From assembly GCA_040002435.1 (NCBI GenBank), contig JBDUEM010000137.1:1-18858 (forward strand): 18,858 nucleotides of DNA, in the 5' to 3' direction. The stretch's first letter is position 1, and each line of letters begins with the position of its first letter. This document shows, in pieces, positions 1 through 7,580 of the stretch. The notes under the pieces are model-generated. The model was not told the DNA's origin and did not search any database. It saw nothing but the letters and a program-made list of their open reading frames with translations. The stretch is from JANXXV01 sp040002435 (GTDB lineage: Bacteria > Acidobacteriota > Terriglobia > Bryobacterales > Bryobacteraceae). The position numbers and the translations under genes are program-made.

Positions 1-512
1 AGGGCAAGGTGGCGCTGATGATGCATGCGCCGGGCAGCGCGTCCACCATGGATCGGGAGAAGGGCTTTCATGATGTGATGGCAAAGGAGTTTCCGAATAT
101 TCAGATTGTGGCGGAACAGTACGGGATGTCCGACAGGGCGAAGGCGATGGCGGCGTCGGAGAATATTCTGACGGCGCATCCGGATTTGGACGGCATTTTT
201 GCTTCGTCGGAACCGAGTTCAGTGGGCGCCGCCCTGGCGATCAAGGGGCGGGGCCTGTCCGGAAAAGTGAAGCTGGTCGCTTTCGATTCGAGCGACGGAA
301 TGGTGGAGGATTTGAAAGGCGGCACGATAGACGCCATGGTGGTGCAGGATCCTTTCAAGCTGGGCTTCGAGGCGGTGCGAACCATTGTGGACAAGCTTCA
401 CGGCAAGACTCCCCCAAAACGGATAGACCTGGCGGCACGGGTAATTCGCAAAGCGGATTTGGATACGCCTGAAGTTAAAAAGCTACTTTCGCCCCTACCC
501 GCGCGTCCGTAG
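1..512 (+). CDS. Sugar-type ABC transporter substrate-binding protein, C-terminal part (5' truncated by window edge)
   Basis: The reading frame is open from base 3 and ends at TAG 510-512; about 170 C-terminal residues are present, roughly half of a typical periplasmic binding protein of the ribose/xylose (RbsB-like, type 1) family. Family landmarks are a beta strand (GKVALMM) followed by an R-E-K-GF helix, a DLDGIFASSE hinge segment, 'KLVAFDSSDGMVEDLKGG' and 'VVQDPFKLGFEAV', which match the second lobe of this fold. The protein should be exported and deliver a small ligand, probably a sugar, to an ABC permease; signal peptide, ATPase and permease lie outside the window. The hinge has SSEPSSVGAA where ribose-binding proteins usually have NDxMALG, so the ligand cannot be named. 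An internal GTG at 9 is not the true start. The next gene begins 3 nt after the stop. Confidence 0.85.
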   Translation, partial: GKVALMMHAPGSASTMDREKGFHDVMAKEFPNIQIVAEQYGMSDRAKAMAASENILTAHPDLDGIFASSEPSSVGAALAIKGRGLSGKVKLVAFDSSDGMVEDLKGGTIDAMVVQDPFKLGFEAVRTIVDKLHGKTPPKRIDLAARVIRKADLDTPEVKKLLSPLPARP

Positions 513-515
513 CCG

Positions 516-848
516 ATGTTGATTTGGATCAAAATTCTGCACACCGCGGTGTGGTTTTTCTTTGCGGCATGTATTGTTGCCTTGCCGATTGCCGGGGTGT
601 TGCGGGAGTTCTGGTGGGCCGGCGCTCTAGCGTGTCTGGTGCTGATGGAGTGTGCGGTACTCGCGGTAAACCGTTGCCGTTGCCCTCTTACGGACCTCGC
701 GGCGCGCCACACGGATGTGCGGACTTCTAATTTCGACATCTACCTACCCGTTTGGCTGGCGCGCTGGAACAAACAGATTTTTGGCACCCTCTTCGTTGCC
801 GGCGGCGGCATCGCCATCTGGCAGTGGCTGATTTATCGGGGGAGGTAA
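516..848 (+). CDS. Small conserved membrane protein, function unknown
   Basis: This 110-residue protein starts at ATG 516, 3 nt after the upstream stop. It shows a hydrophobic segment at about residues 5-27, a second at about 32-50, and a third near the C-terminus (about 88-106), suggesting three membrane helices. Between the second and third is a polar loop with a short NRCRCPLT motif and then NFDIYLPVWLARWNK. I recognise this pattern from uncharacterised small membrane proteins with a conserved C-P-L-T segment (reminiscent of DUF2784), but I cannot assign a function. Its position between a transporter subunit and xseB says little about its role; the GGAGG that serves xseB lies inside its last codons. 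Confidence 0.7.
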   Translation: MLIWIKILHTAVWFFFAACIVALPIAGVLREFWWAGALACLVLMECAVLAVNRCRCPLTDLAARHTDVRTSNFDIYLPVWLARWNKQIFGTLFVAGGGIAIWQWLIYRGR

Positions 849-860
849 AATGTACTGATG
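841..860 (+). promoter_or_regulatory. Ribosome binding site with a two-codon ORF (Met-Tyr-stop) before xseB
   Basis: GGAGG at 841-845 is followed by the upstream gene's TAA (846-848), then ATG TAC TGA at 850-858. The A of that TGA is also the A of the xseB ATG (858-860). The spacing is 4 nt to the first ATG and 12 nt to the xseB ATG, so both are within reach of the same Shine-Dalgarno sequence. Whether the mini-ORF is translated is unknown. Confidence 0.4.
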
Positions 861-1100
861 CCCGACCCTGAAAAGCCCATTGCCACGTTCGAAACCGGGC
901 TGCAAGAGCTGGAACTTGTCGTCAAACAACTGGAGAGCGGCGAACTTCCCCTGGAGCGTGCCCTGGAGCTGTTCGAAAAGGGAATGGAATTGAGCAGCAC
1001 TTGCCGCAAGCAGCTGGAAGAAGCGGAAACCCGCGTAGAAATGCTGGTGAAGAAGAACGACAAAATTCAGGCCGAGCCCTTTAAGCCTGGGAAAGCATGA
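858..1100 (+). CDS. xseB: Exodeoxyribonuclease VII small subunit
   Basis: The product has 80 residues, the normal size for XseB. The core 'FETGLQELELVVKQLESGELPLERALELFEKGMEL' (residues 11-45) is the family signature, and a helical tail (CRKQLEEAETRVEML) follows, giving the expected two-helix coiled coil. XseB wraps the large subunit XseA to form the ATP-independent nuclease that degrades single-stranded DNA from both ends. xseA is not in this window, although it often sits next to xseB. The stop (TGA 1098-1100) overlaps the ispA start as ATGA, so the two are probably translationally coupled. Confidence 0.95.
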   Translation: MPDPEKPIATFETGLQELELVVKQLESGELPLERALELFEKGMELSSTCRKQLEEAETRVEMLVKKNDKIQAEPFKPGKA

Positions 1101-1981
1101 CCCTTCCGCAATACCTCAGCGCACAGCAAAAATTGATCGATGAAGCCTTGGACCATTGGGTGCCACCGGAGTCGACGCCTCCGGTGAACATTCACCGGGC
1201 AATGCGGTACAGCCTGTTTGCCGGTGGGAAGCGAGTGCGTCCGGTGCTGTGCATCGAGGCCGCGCTTGCCGCAGGCGAGCATCCGGCGGGCGTGGAGAAT
1301 GCGGCCTGTACTTTGGAGCTGATCCACACCTATTCGCTGATCCACGACGATCTTCCGGCGCTGGACAACGACGATTTGCGGCGGGGCCGGCCCACGTGCC
1401 ACAAGGTCTTCGGCGAGGCCATGGCTATTCTGGCTGGCGATTCGCTGCTGACGCTGGCGTTCCAGGTGCTTTCGCAGCTTCCGTCGATTGACGATGGCCG
1501 CAAGGTCCAGTTGATTAGGGAACTGTCGACGGCGTCCGGCACCGTTGGAGGGATGATCGGCGGGCAAGTCCACGATATTGAAGGCGAAGGACGCCAACCT
1601 ACCGCGGAGCTGCTGGAGTCCATCCATCGCGCAAAGACGGGCGCGCTTCTTCGAGCCAGCGTGCGCATGGGCGCGATTTATGCAGGAGCCGGTGAGGAGC
1701 AATTGCAGGCCCTCTCCTCTTATGGCGAACATGTCGGCCTGGCGTTTCAGATTGTGGATGACATTCTGGATATAGAGCAGCCATCCGAGGCGCTGGGTAA
1801 AACGGCGGGCAAAGACGCCCAGCAGCAGAAGATCACTTTTCCGGCGGTATACGGACTGGATGTTTCGCGCGCCATGGCTGAGGAGCAACGTCTGCGCGCG
1901 CATGAAGCACTAAAGATTTTCGATGGGCACGCAGGACGTCTGCATGAGATTGCGGACATGATTGTGCAGCGCAAAGCATGA
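1097..1981 (+). CDS. ispA: Polyprenyl (farnesyl/geranylgeranyl) diphosphate synthase
   Basis: The 294-residue product has all hallmarks of trans-prenyltransferases: GGKRVRP (residues 43-49) binding the homoallylic substrate, the first Asp-rich motif DDLPALD with D84, D85 and D90, the RRGRPTCH segment (95-102), KT at 180-181, and the second Asp-rich motif DDILD (221-225). It condenses isopentenyl diphosphate with DMAPP/GPP to make FPP or GGPP for quinones, undecaprenyl carriers and other isoprenoids in the cytoplasm. Context (xseB upstream, tlyA and nadK downstream) is the classic ispA neighbourhood. Final chain length cannot be fixed from sequence alone; the region before the first Asp-rich motif (IHTYSLIHDD) closely resembles E. 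coli IspA. Both ends overlap their neighbours by 4 nt (ATGA). Confidence 0.93.
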   Translation: MTLPQYLSAQQKLIDEALDHWVPPESTPPVNIHRAMRYSLFAGGKRVRPVLCIEAALAAGEHPAGVENAACTLELIHTYSLIHDDLPALDNDDLRRGRPTCHKVFGEAMAILAGDSLLTLAFQVLSQLPSIDDGRKVQLIRELSTASGTVGGMIGGQVHDIEGEGRQPTAELLESIHRAKTGALLRASVRMGAIYAGAGEEQLQALSSYGEHVGLAFQIVDDILDIEQPSEALGKTAGKDAQQQKITFPAVYGLDVSRAMAEEQRLRAHEALKIFDGHAGRLHEIADMIVQRKA

Positions 1982-2712
1982 AAGCCCAAGCCAAAAAACG
2001 AGTGGATCAATTAGTGGTGGAGTTGGGTTTGGCGGACTCCCGGCAGAAGGCACAGGCGCTGATACTGGCGGGAGAAGTCACGGTAAACGGGCAACGCGCA
2101 GAGAAGGCCGGGCAGACGGTGGCTGCCGATTCCGCAATCGCCGTAGGGCAAGCGGCGCAATATGTCGGGCGCGGCGGCTTGAAGATGCGGGCCGCCATCG
2201 AACACTTCCGCATCGATGTGCAGGGCAAGGTCTGCATCGACGTAGGATCATCGACGGGCGGATTTACGGACTGCCTGCTGCAGAACGGCGCGCTTAGGGT
2301 GCACGCGGTAGACGTCGGCACCAACCAGCTGGATTGGAAACTTCGCAGCGATCCGCGTGTTGTGGTTCATGAGCAATTGAATGCGCGATACCTGAAACCG
2401 GAGGACATCGGCGAACTGTGTGAAATCGCCGTGTGCGATGTGAGCTTCATATCGGTGACGCTGATTCTTCCTGCACTGCCCGCCGTTCTGCGGGAGAATG
2501 CGGAAATGGTTATACTCGTCAAACCGCAATTTGAAGTTGGCCGGGACGACGTTGGAAAGGGCGGCATCGTACGCGATCCGGAACTGCACGACGCTGTTTG
2601 CCGGAAGCTGGAGAACGCCGTACAGCAGTTGGGTTTTCAAACAGAGATCATCGACAGCCCGATTCTTGGGGCGGAAGGGAATCGGGAATTTCTCCTGCAT
2701 GCTAGCCACTGA
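1978..2712 (+). CDS. tlyA: TlyA family rRNA (cytidine-2'-O)-methyltransferase / hemolysin A-like protein
   Basis: The 244-residue protein has an N-terminal S4 RNA-binding domain (about residues 7-65, 'RVDQLVVELGLADSRQKAQALI...GEVTVNG'), the RGGLKM linker motif (65-70) and an FtsJ-type methyltransferase domain with the SAM-binding loop DVGSSTGGFTDC (88-99), CDVSFIS (153-159) and VKPQFEVGR (181-189). Mycobacterial TlyA methylates 16S and 23S rRNA at cytidine 2'-OH; the shorter homologues in other phyla keep the same architecture. The start ATG overlaps the ispA stop, leaving no room for dxs, which often stands between these two genes. The 3' end overlaps nadK by 14 nt. Confidence 0.92.
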   Translation: MKAQAKKRVDQLVVELGLADSRQKAQALILAGEVTVNGQRAEKAGQTVAADSAIAVGQAAQYVGRGGLKMRAAIEHFRIDVQGKVCIDVGSSTGGFTDCLLQNGALRVHAVDVGTNQLDWKLRSDPRVVVHEQLNARYLKPEDIGELCEIAVCDVSFISVTLILPALPAVLRENAEMVILVKPQFEVGRDDVGKGGIVRDPELHDAVCRKLENAVQQLGFQTEIIDSPILGAEGNREFLLHASH

Positions 2713-3571
2713 AGCGATAGAGAAGGTCGGAATCATATCAAAGCCAGGCGTGGCGCAGGCCTACGATCTGGTGCCGAAGATTATTGAATTCCTGCAGCAG
2801 CGCAAGATCGCAGTGCGCTATGATTATCAAACCGCTACGTATGCGGGACGCAGCGACGGTCATTCGCGCGAGATGGTCCCCGAAGGAAGCCAACTTATCG
2901 TCGTTCTTGGAGGCGATGGCACACTTCTTTCGGCCGCACGCGCCATTGCTGGCCGTCAAATCCCGTTATTTGCTGTGAATCTGGGCGGCCTTGGTTTCCT
3001 TACCGCCATTACCGTAGAAAATCTGTTTCCGGAATTGGAACGCGCCTTTACCGGCGGACATCGCATCACACAACGCCGCATGCTGCACTGCGAGTTGTGG
3101 CGTGAGCACCGTATGGTGGCGCAGTATGAAGCATTAAATGACGTAGTGGTGAACAAGGCCGCACTGGCTCGCATGATCGATCTGGATACACATGTCGATA
3201 AGCATTTCGTCTGCACCTTCAAGGCCGATGGCTTAATTGTGGCCACGCCAACCGGCTCGACGGCTTATTCCCTTTCCGCCGGTGGACCTATCGTTTTTCC
3301 GACGGTGGCAGCGCTTTGCATTACGCCGATTTGTCCGCATATGCTGACGAACCGGCCGGTGATTGTGCCGGATGAAAGTGAGATTCAGATTGTATCGCTG
3401 GCCGATAACGAATCGGCCTATCTGACGGTGGATGGGCAGGTGGGTGAGCCCCTGATGCGTAACGACGCTGTTCTTTGCAAGCGCTCTGAACGCTCGCTGT
3501 ATCTGGTCAGGCCGCCGCAGATGCTGTTCTTTGATGTGTTGCGCGAAAAACTGAGTTGGGGGGAAAGATGA
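2699..3571 (+). CDS. nadK: NAD kinase
   Basis: With ATG 2699 the protein has 290 residues, normal for bacterial NadK. It shows the catalytic GGDGT (71-75), NLGGLGFL (94-101), NDVVV (147-151) and the long glycine-rich signature beginning DGLIVATPTGSTAYSLSAGGP (178-198), followed by PICPHML. It phosphorylates NAD to NADP in the cytoplasm. The frame stays open upstream to 2498, but that part would run inside tlyA and lacks NadK similarity; ATG 2699 places 'EKVGIISKPG' at the N-terminus, as expected. The gene overlaps tlyA by 14 nt and the next gene by 4 nt (ATGA at 3568-3571). In many bacteria recN follows; here a transporter does. Confidence 0.95.
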   Translation: MLATEAIEKVGIISKPGVAQAYDLVPKIIEFLQQRKIAVRYDYQTATYAGRSDGHSREMVPEGSQLIVVLGGDGTLLSAARAIAGRQIPLFAVNLGGLGFLTAITVENLFPELERAFTGGHRITQRRMLHCELWREHRMVAQYEALNDVVVNKAALARMIDLDTHVDKHFVCTFKADGLIVATPTGSTAYSLSAGGPIVFPTVAALCITPICPHMLTNRPVIVPDESEIQIVSLADNESAYLTVDGQVGEPLMRNDAVLCKRSERSLYLVRPPQMLFFDVLREKLSWGER

Positions 3572-4812
3572 AACGCCTGTCGCTTACCGCATGGATCTTT
3601 ATCGCAATGGTGTTCGGCATTGCTCTAGGCGTGCTGGCGCCGGCTTTTGCGGTGCAACTGGCCCCCGTCAGCAATATCTTTCTCCGGCTGATTAAGTCGA
3701 TTATTGCGCCGTTGTTATTCGGCACACTGGTGGCTGGGATTGCGGGCACGGGCAGCGTGAAGGCGATGGGGCGTATCGGCGCCAAGGCGATTCTCTATTT
3801 TGAAATCGCTACTACGATTGCGCTTTTTCTCGGCCTGGGCATGGTGAACCTGGTTCGGCCCGGCGATGGACTGAAGATCGAGCGCAGCGCCGCGGAATTG
3901 AACATACCGAAAGCATCCATGAAGATCGGCGATATTCTGGAGCACACTTTCCCCACCAGCGTATTCGACTCCATGGCCCGCGGAGACGTTCTGCAGTTGG
4001 TGGTCTTTTGCTTCCTTTTCGGAACGGCTTGCGCCGCCGTGGGTGCGGCTGCAAGACCGGTAGTACACTTTGCGGAATCCGTGGCGGAGGTGATGTTCAC
4101 GTATACGAAATACGTAATGTATATGGCTCCGCTGGGGGTGGGGGCGGCCATTGCGGTCACGGTGGGAAGCAAGGGTGTCGGTGTGCTCTTCAGTCTGGGA
4201 AAACTGGTTTTGACTCTCTACGGATCGCTGTTGATCTTTGTCGTAGTGGTGCTTGGCGGCATCATCTTGATTACGCGGATTCCGCTCAAGCGCTTCATTG
4301 CGGCGGTGAAGGAACCGTGGATCATCGCCTTCTCCACAGCATCGAGCGAGGCGGCACTCCCTCTGGCAATGAAGAACATGGAGAACTTCGGAGTGCCGAA
4401 ACATATTGTGGCCTTCGTGATTCCGACGGGATACAGCTTCAACCTGGACGGCACCACCATGTATCTGGCGCTGGCTTCGGTATTTGTGGCTCAGGCAGCC
4501 GGCGTGCAGATGGGATTTGGACAGCAGTTAATCATGATGCTGACGCTCATGTTGACCAGCAAGGGAGTTGCCGCTGTGCCGAGAGCTTCGCTCGTAATCC
4601 TTGCCGGTACTCTCACTACGTTCAATTTGCCGCTGGAAGGCATTGCGGTGATTCTGGGCGTGGATGCCATTTTAGATATGGCCCGCACATCGGTAAACGT
4701 TTTGGGAAACTGCCTGGCGTGCGCGGTGGTGGCGCGGTGGGAAGGATATTCGTTCAACGAAGAAGGGAGACAGAGCGAGGCCGCCCTGTCCCCCCAGGAA
4801 GCTATGCAGTAG
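3568..4812 (+). CDS. Dicarboxylate/amino acid:cation symporter (DAACS), probably glutamate/aspartate
   Basis: This 414-residue inner membrane protein belongs to the GltPh/GltP/DctA family. Visible landmarks are the HP1 serine-rich loop FSTASSEAALPL (255-266), the TM7 cation-site motif NLDGT (292-296, usually NMDGT), the HP2 segment SKGVAAVP (331-338), and TM8 D370-M-A-R373-T374-S-V-N377. The TM8 spacing equals D394, R397, T398 and N401 of GltPh. Retention of the Asp that contacts the substrate amino group, which DctA lacks, favours an acidic amino acid over a C4-dicarboxylate. ATG 3568 is chosen because it follows a strong GGGGGGAAAG site and overlaps the nadK stop; a TTG at 3556 would place the start within that site. 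The 3' end overlaps the convergent aldolase gene by 11 bp. Confidence 0.92.
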   Translation: MKRLSLTAWIFIAMVFGIALGVLAPAFAVQLAPVSNIFLRLIKSIIAPLLFGTLVAGIAGTGSVKAMGRIGAKAILYFEIATTIALFLGLGMVNLVRPGDGLKIERSAAELNIPKASMKIGDILEHTFPTSVFDSMARGDVLQLVVFCFLFGTACAAVGAAARPVVHFAESVAEVMFTYTKYVMYMAPLGVGAAIAVTVGSKGVGVLFSLGKLVLTLYGSLLIFVVVVLGGIILITRIPLKRFIAAVKEPWIIAFSTASSEAALPLAMKNMENFGVPKHIVAFVIPTGYSFNLDGTTMYLALASVFVAQAAGVQMGFGQQLIMMLTLMLTSKGVAAVPRASLVILAGTLTTFNLPLEGIAVILGVDAILDMARTSVNVLGNCLACAVVARWEGYSFNEEGRQSEAALSPQEAMQ

Positions 4813-5815
4813 CGGCGCTGAGTCCCGCTTTCAGGTACCACGGCTTGGCCGGCTTGATGGCTTCGTTCACCGCGTTGATATTCTTGACTCCCTGATCGCT
4901 GAGCCAGTCTTCCAGCGCCTTCACACCCTGTTTGGCGTACACCGGAATTGCTTCTTTCCAGGTGGCGCGTCCGCAGAGAACGCCGGAATAATCGGTGCCG
5001 GCTTCGGCGGCCATGTTCAGTTCTTCCACGAACTGGGCGTTCCCGACACCCGCGCTGAGGTAGATGAACGGCTTGGTCGCAATTTCGGCTGCCTCGCGAA
5101 ACAGGGACTTGGCTTCTTCCCGCGTGTAGGCCTTCTCGCCCTTGTAGACGGAACTGCCTTCCACGTAGACCGCGTTGATGGGGACCTCGACCTTCAGCAT
5201 ATCCACGTTGTAGTGCGGCTTGGAAAATTCCCGCATCGCGCCCATCACTACCTGCGGCTTGATCTTGGCGTAGGCCAATGCTTTCTCGTCGGCGCCGTTT
5301 GCATCGTAGCCCACGAACTCCAGAAAGAAGGGGATCTCGTAATATTCGCATTCGGCCCCGATGCGCTCGACAAAGGCGTGCTTGATGTCATTGATGCCGG
5401 CAGGGTCGAACGGGGTGTAGTAGATGAGAATCTTTACCGCGTCGGCGCCCCAATCGACGATGCGCTTCGCGGAGACATGGGGAAGCAGATCAGGGAGGCG
5501 GCCCGGCTGTGTATTGTCATATCCCGTGGCTTCATAGGCGAGAAGCAGGCCGGCGTTGCTGCTGCGGGCCTTGGATGCCTCGATGCCGTATTCAGGGTCC
5601 AGCAGGATGGCGCTGGCGTGCGGTGTGAGTACCTTGGTGACCGCTGTCTTGAATTCGGACATCATTTCCGGCGTTACGCTTTTGGCGTCGATGCCTTTTG
5701 CTGCGGCGATGGACTTTTGCAAACTGCCGCGCTGATCCATTGCGGCCGCGGCGATGACTCCGCGGTCATCAGCGAGTTGCTTCATGCGGCGCAGCTTGCC
5801 TGCGGATAGGCTCAT
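4802..5815 (-). CDS. lacD: LacD-type class I aldolase (tagatose/fructose 1,6-bisphosphate aldolase)
   Basis: The 337-residue protein aligns with LacD along its length. It has AMDQRGSLQKSI with D27, Q28 and R29, a lysine at 128 (ADAVKILIYY), E166 (FFLEFVGY) and the Schiff-base lysine K208 in DMLKVEVPINAVYVEG; these correspond to K125, E163 and K205 of streptococcal LacD. Such enzymes cleave tagatose-, fructose- and related ketohexose 1,6-bisphosphates to DHAP and glyceraldehyde 3-phosphate. No lactose or tagatose genes are nearby; instead it is last in a ribF operon, so a general glycolytic or sugar-catabolic aldolase role is likely (inference). AAGGAG overlaps the ribF stop, about 10 nt before the ATG. 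The 3' end overlaps the convergent symporter gene. Confidence 0.9.
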   Translation of the reverse strand: MSLSAGKLRRMKQLADDRGVIAAAAMDQRGSLQKSIAAAKGIDAKSVTPEMMSEFKTAVTKVLTPHASAILLDPEYGIEASKARSSNAGLLLAYEATGYDNTQPGRLPDLLPHVSAKRIVDWGADAVKILIYYTPFDPAGINDIKHAFVERIGAECEYYEIPFFLEFVGYDANGADEKALAYAKIKPQVVMGAMREFSKPHYNVDMLKVEVPINAVYVEGSSVYKGEKAYTREEAKSLFREAAEIATKPFIYLSAGVGNAQFVEELNMAAEAGTDYSGVLCGRATWKEAIPVYAKQGVKALEDWLSDQGVKNINAVNEAIKPAKPWYLKAGLSAATA

Positions 5816-5822
5816 TGATTTG

Positions 5823-6794
5823 TTACTCCTTGGGGGTTGTATTTCTACTTAGTATAGTCTCGGTACGGCGGAAGTATGTTTTTGCGCGGCCTACGTCCTT
5901 GAAAATCTGTGTCTTCAAAGCCTCTGGAGAATCGAACTTCTTCTCCTCGCGGACGCGGCGGAGAAACTCGACTTGAATGCGCCGCGGTGTGGCTCCGTCG
6001 AGGGGCGCGAGGAGAAAGGTTTCTATTGTCAGCCGGTCGCCATCGAAGGTGGGCCTGTAGCCCACGTTGGTGATAGAGGGCCACTTTCGCGCAGCGTCCA
6101 GATCGGTGGTGCGCGTGATATAAACTCCAACCGCCGGAAGAATTTCCGATCTGGTATCGAGATTTAAGGTAGGGACGGTCTGCTTTGACCCGATGCCATG
6201 GCCGTGCACCACATCGCCCTCTACCGCATAAGGGCGACCCAGCAGGCGGCATGCCATGGAGACCGCGCCCTTATCCACCAGGCTGCGGACTTCACTGCTG
6301 GAGACCATGCGCCCGCGCATTTCCACACCGCCAATCATCTCCGTGGTGAAGCCATATTCAATGCCCAGCCGGTGTAGCAGGTGAGTATCACCGGATGCGC
6401 GGTTGCCGAAGCGAAAATTATCACCTACCATCACGGCCTTGGCGTGAAGTTTATCCACCAGAATCTGCTTCACAAAATCGTGAGCGTTGAGTTGGGAGAA
6501 TGCCAGGTCAAAAGCCAGCACAAACACCTGTTCGATGCCCTCTTTCTGAAGCAGGTGGAGGCGCTGCTGCGGAGTGCTCAACAGGCGCGGCGCACGCGCC
6601 GGCGCGACCACTTTGGTGGGATGGGGATCGAACGTCAATACGGACGGGGTCAACCGGAGCTCGGCCGATAATTCCACCACGCGCTGCAGGATGCGGCGGT
6701 GTCCTTCGTGCACGCCATCGAAATTGCCAATGGTCAGGGCGCACGGGGCGGCATCCGGACTAAGTTCGGAAAGACTTGTGAAAACGCGAAACAT
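5823..6794 (-). CDS. ribF: Bifunctional riboflavin kinase / FAD synthetase
   Basis: The 323-residue protein has both RibF modules. The N-terminal nucleotidyltransferase (FMN adenylylation) shows GNFDGVHEGH (23-32), TFDPHP (54-59), VGDNFRFG (123-130) and SSSEVR (165-170). The C-terminal riboflavin kinase shows GHGIGSKQTVPTLNL (198-212), NVGYRPTF (243-250) and the catalytic Glu in TIETFLL (E258). It converts riboflavin to FMN and then FAD. The ATG directly follows the TAG of the upstream hydrolase gene with no intervening base, and GGAG lies 11 nt upstream. The aldolase gene follows after 7 nt. Confidence 0.95.
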   Translation of the reverse strand: MFRVFTSLSELSPDAAPCALTIGNFDGVHEGHRRILQRVVELSAELRLTPSVLTFDPHPTKVVAPARAPRLLSTPQQRLHLLQKEGIEQVFVLAFDLAFSQLNAHDFVKQILVDKLHAKAVMVGDNFRFGNRASGDTHLLHRLGIEYGFTTEMIGGVEMRGRMVSSSEVRSLVDKGAVSMACRLLGRPYAVEGDVVHGHGIGSKQTVPTLNLDTRSEILPAVGVYITRTTDLDAARKWPSITNVGYRPTFDGDRLTIETFLLAPLDGATPRRIQVEFLRRVREEKKFDSPEALKTQIFKDVGRAKTYFRRTETILSRNTTPKE

Positions 6795-7580
6795 CTAAGA
6801 CAGTTCTCCGACAGTAATGTCAAGCCCGTCGTAGGCGAGGCGCACATTCGGGGGCAATTGGCTCTCCACCCGCTTGTGCTGCAGATCGTGGCAAATGTGC
6901 GTGAAATAGGCGCGGCGAGGAGCCAGCATTTCGACGTATTCGAGCGATTTCTCCACGGTGGAATGGGTTGGATGAGGTTTGTAGCGCAGCGCATCCAGGA
7001 AAAGGACGTCCAAGCCCCGCAGCAAGCTCAGAGACGATTCGGGAATATCGCTGTGATCGGTCAAGTAAGCGGCGTCGCCAAAACGAAATCCATAAATCGT
7101 TTCCTTACCATGCGTGACTGGAATGGGAGTAAATCGCAAACCGAACAGATCGAATGGATCGCCGGTAAGGACATGCGGATCCAGCTTGGGGATAGCGGTG
7201 GACGCGGCGGAATTGTCTCGAAAGATATAACGGAACGCGTTCTTGATGGCATCCAGCGTGTCGCTGGCGGCGAAAATCGGGATTACTTCGCGCTGGCGGA
7301 AGTTGAAGGGGCGGACGTCATCCAGGCCCATGATGTGATCGGCGTGCGAATGAGTGAAGAGGATGGCATCCAGCCGCTCGATTTTAGCGCGCAGCGCCTG
7401 CTGGCGAAAATCAGGGGTCGTGTCTATCAAGACGCCGTGGCCGTCGTAGCGGATCAGCACGGAAGGCCGAAGCCGCTTGTCACGCGAGTCGTCGGAGGTA
7501 CACACCTTGCAATCGCAGCCTATGGTTGGAACGCCGACACTGGTGCCAGATCCGAGAACCGTTATATGGAGCCCGGACAT
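6795..7580 (-). CDS. PhnP-like MBL-fold metallo-hydrolase (phosphodiesterase family)
   Basis: The 261-residue protein has the metallo-beta-lactamase metal motif THSHADH (76-82, with H77, H79, D81 and H82), further ligands around H157 (VTHGKE), D175 (YLTDHSD) and FTHICHD (226-232). It also has the N-terminal GSGTSVGVPTIGCDCKVC segment (10-27), whose three cysteines form the extra zinc site of PhnP-type enzymes. PhnP of E. coli cleaves cyclic ribose phosphate in phosphonate breakdown, but no phn genes are present here, so the substrate is more likely another small cyclic or linear phosphodiester. The gene sits between DUF1844 and ribF with zero spacing on both sides (TAG directly followed by ATG). 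Confidence 0.88.
   Translation of the reverse strand: MSGLHITVLGSGTSVGVPTIGCDCKVCTSDDSRDKRLRPSVLIRYDGHGVLIDTTPDFRQQALRAKIERLDAILFTHSHADHIMGLDDVRPFNFRQREVIPIFAASDTLDAIKNAFRYIFRDNSAASTAIPKLDPHVLTGDPFDLFGLRFTPIPVTHGKETIYGFRFGDAAYLTDHSDIPESSLSLLRGLDVLFLDALRYKPHPTHSTVEKSLEYVEMLAPRRAYFTHICHDLQHKRVESQLPPNVRLAYDGLDITVGELS

Noticed and set aside
1067..1903. 278-codon open frame antisense to ispA
   Set aside because: Complementary to a fully conserved prenyl synthase; it has no family features of its own.
2498..2698. Possible 67-residue N-terminal extension of NAD kinase
   Set aside because: The extension lies inside tlyA and has no NadK similarity; ATG 2699 gives the standard N-terminus and length.
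4008..4895. 295-codon plus-strand frame within the symporter gene
   Set aside because: Gly/Arg/His-rich translation in an alternative frame of a clear transporter gene; no membrane segments or motifs.
6795..7580. Phosphonate (phn) utilisation locus based on the PhnP-like hydrolase
   Set aside because: No other phn gene is nearby; the family is broad and context ties it to ribF and DUF1844.
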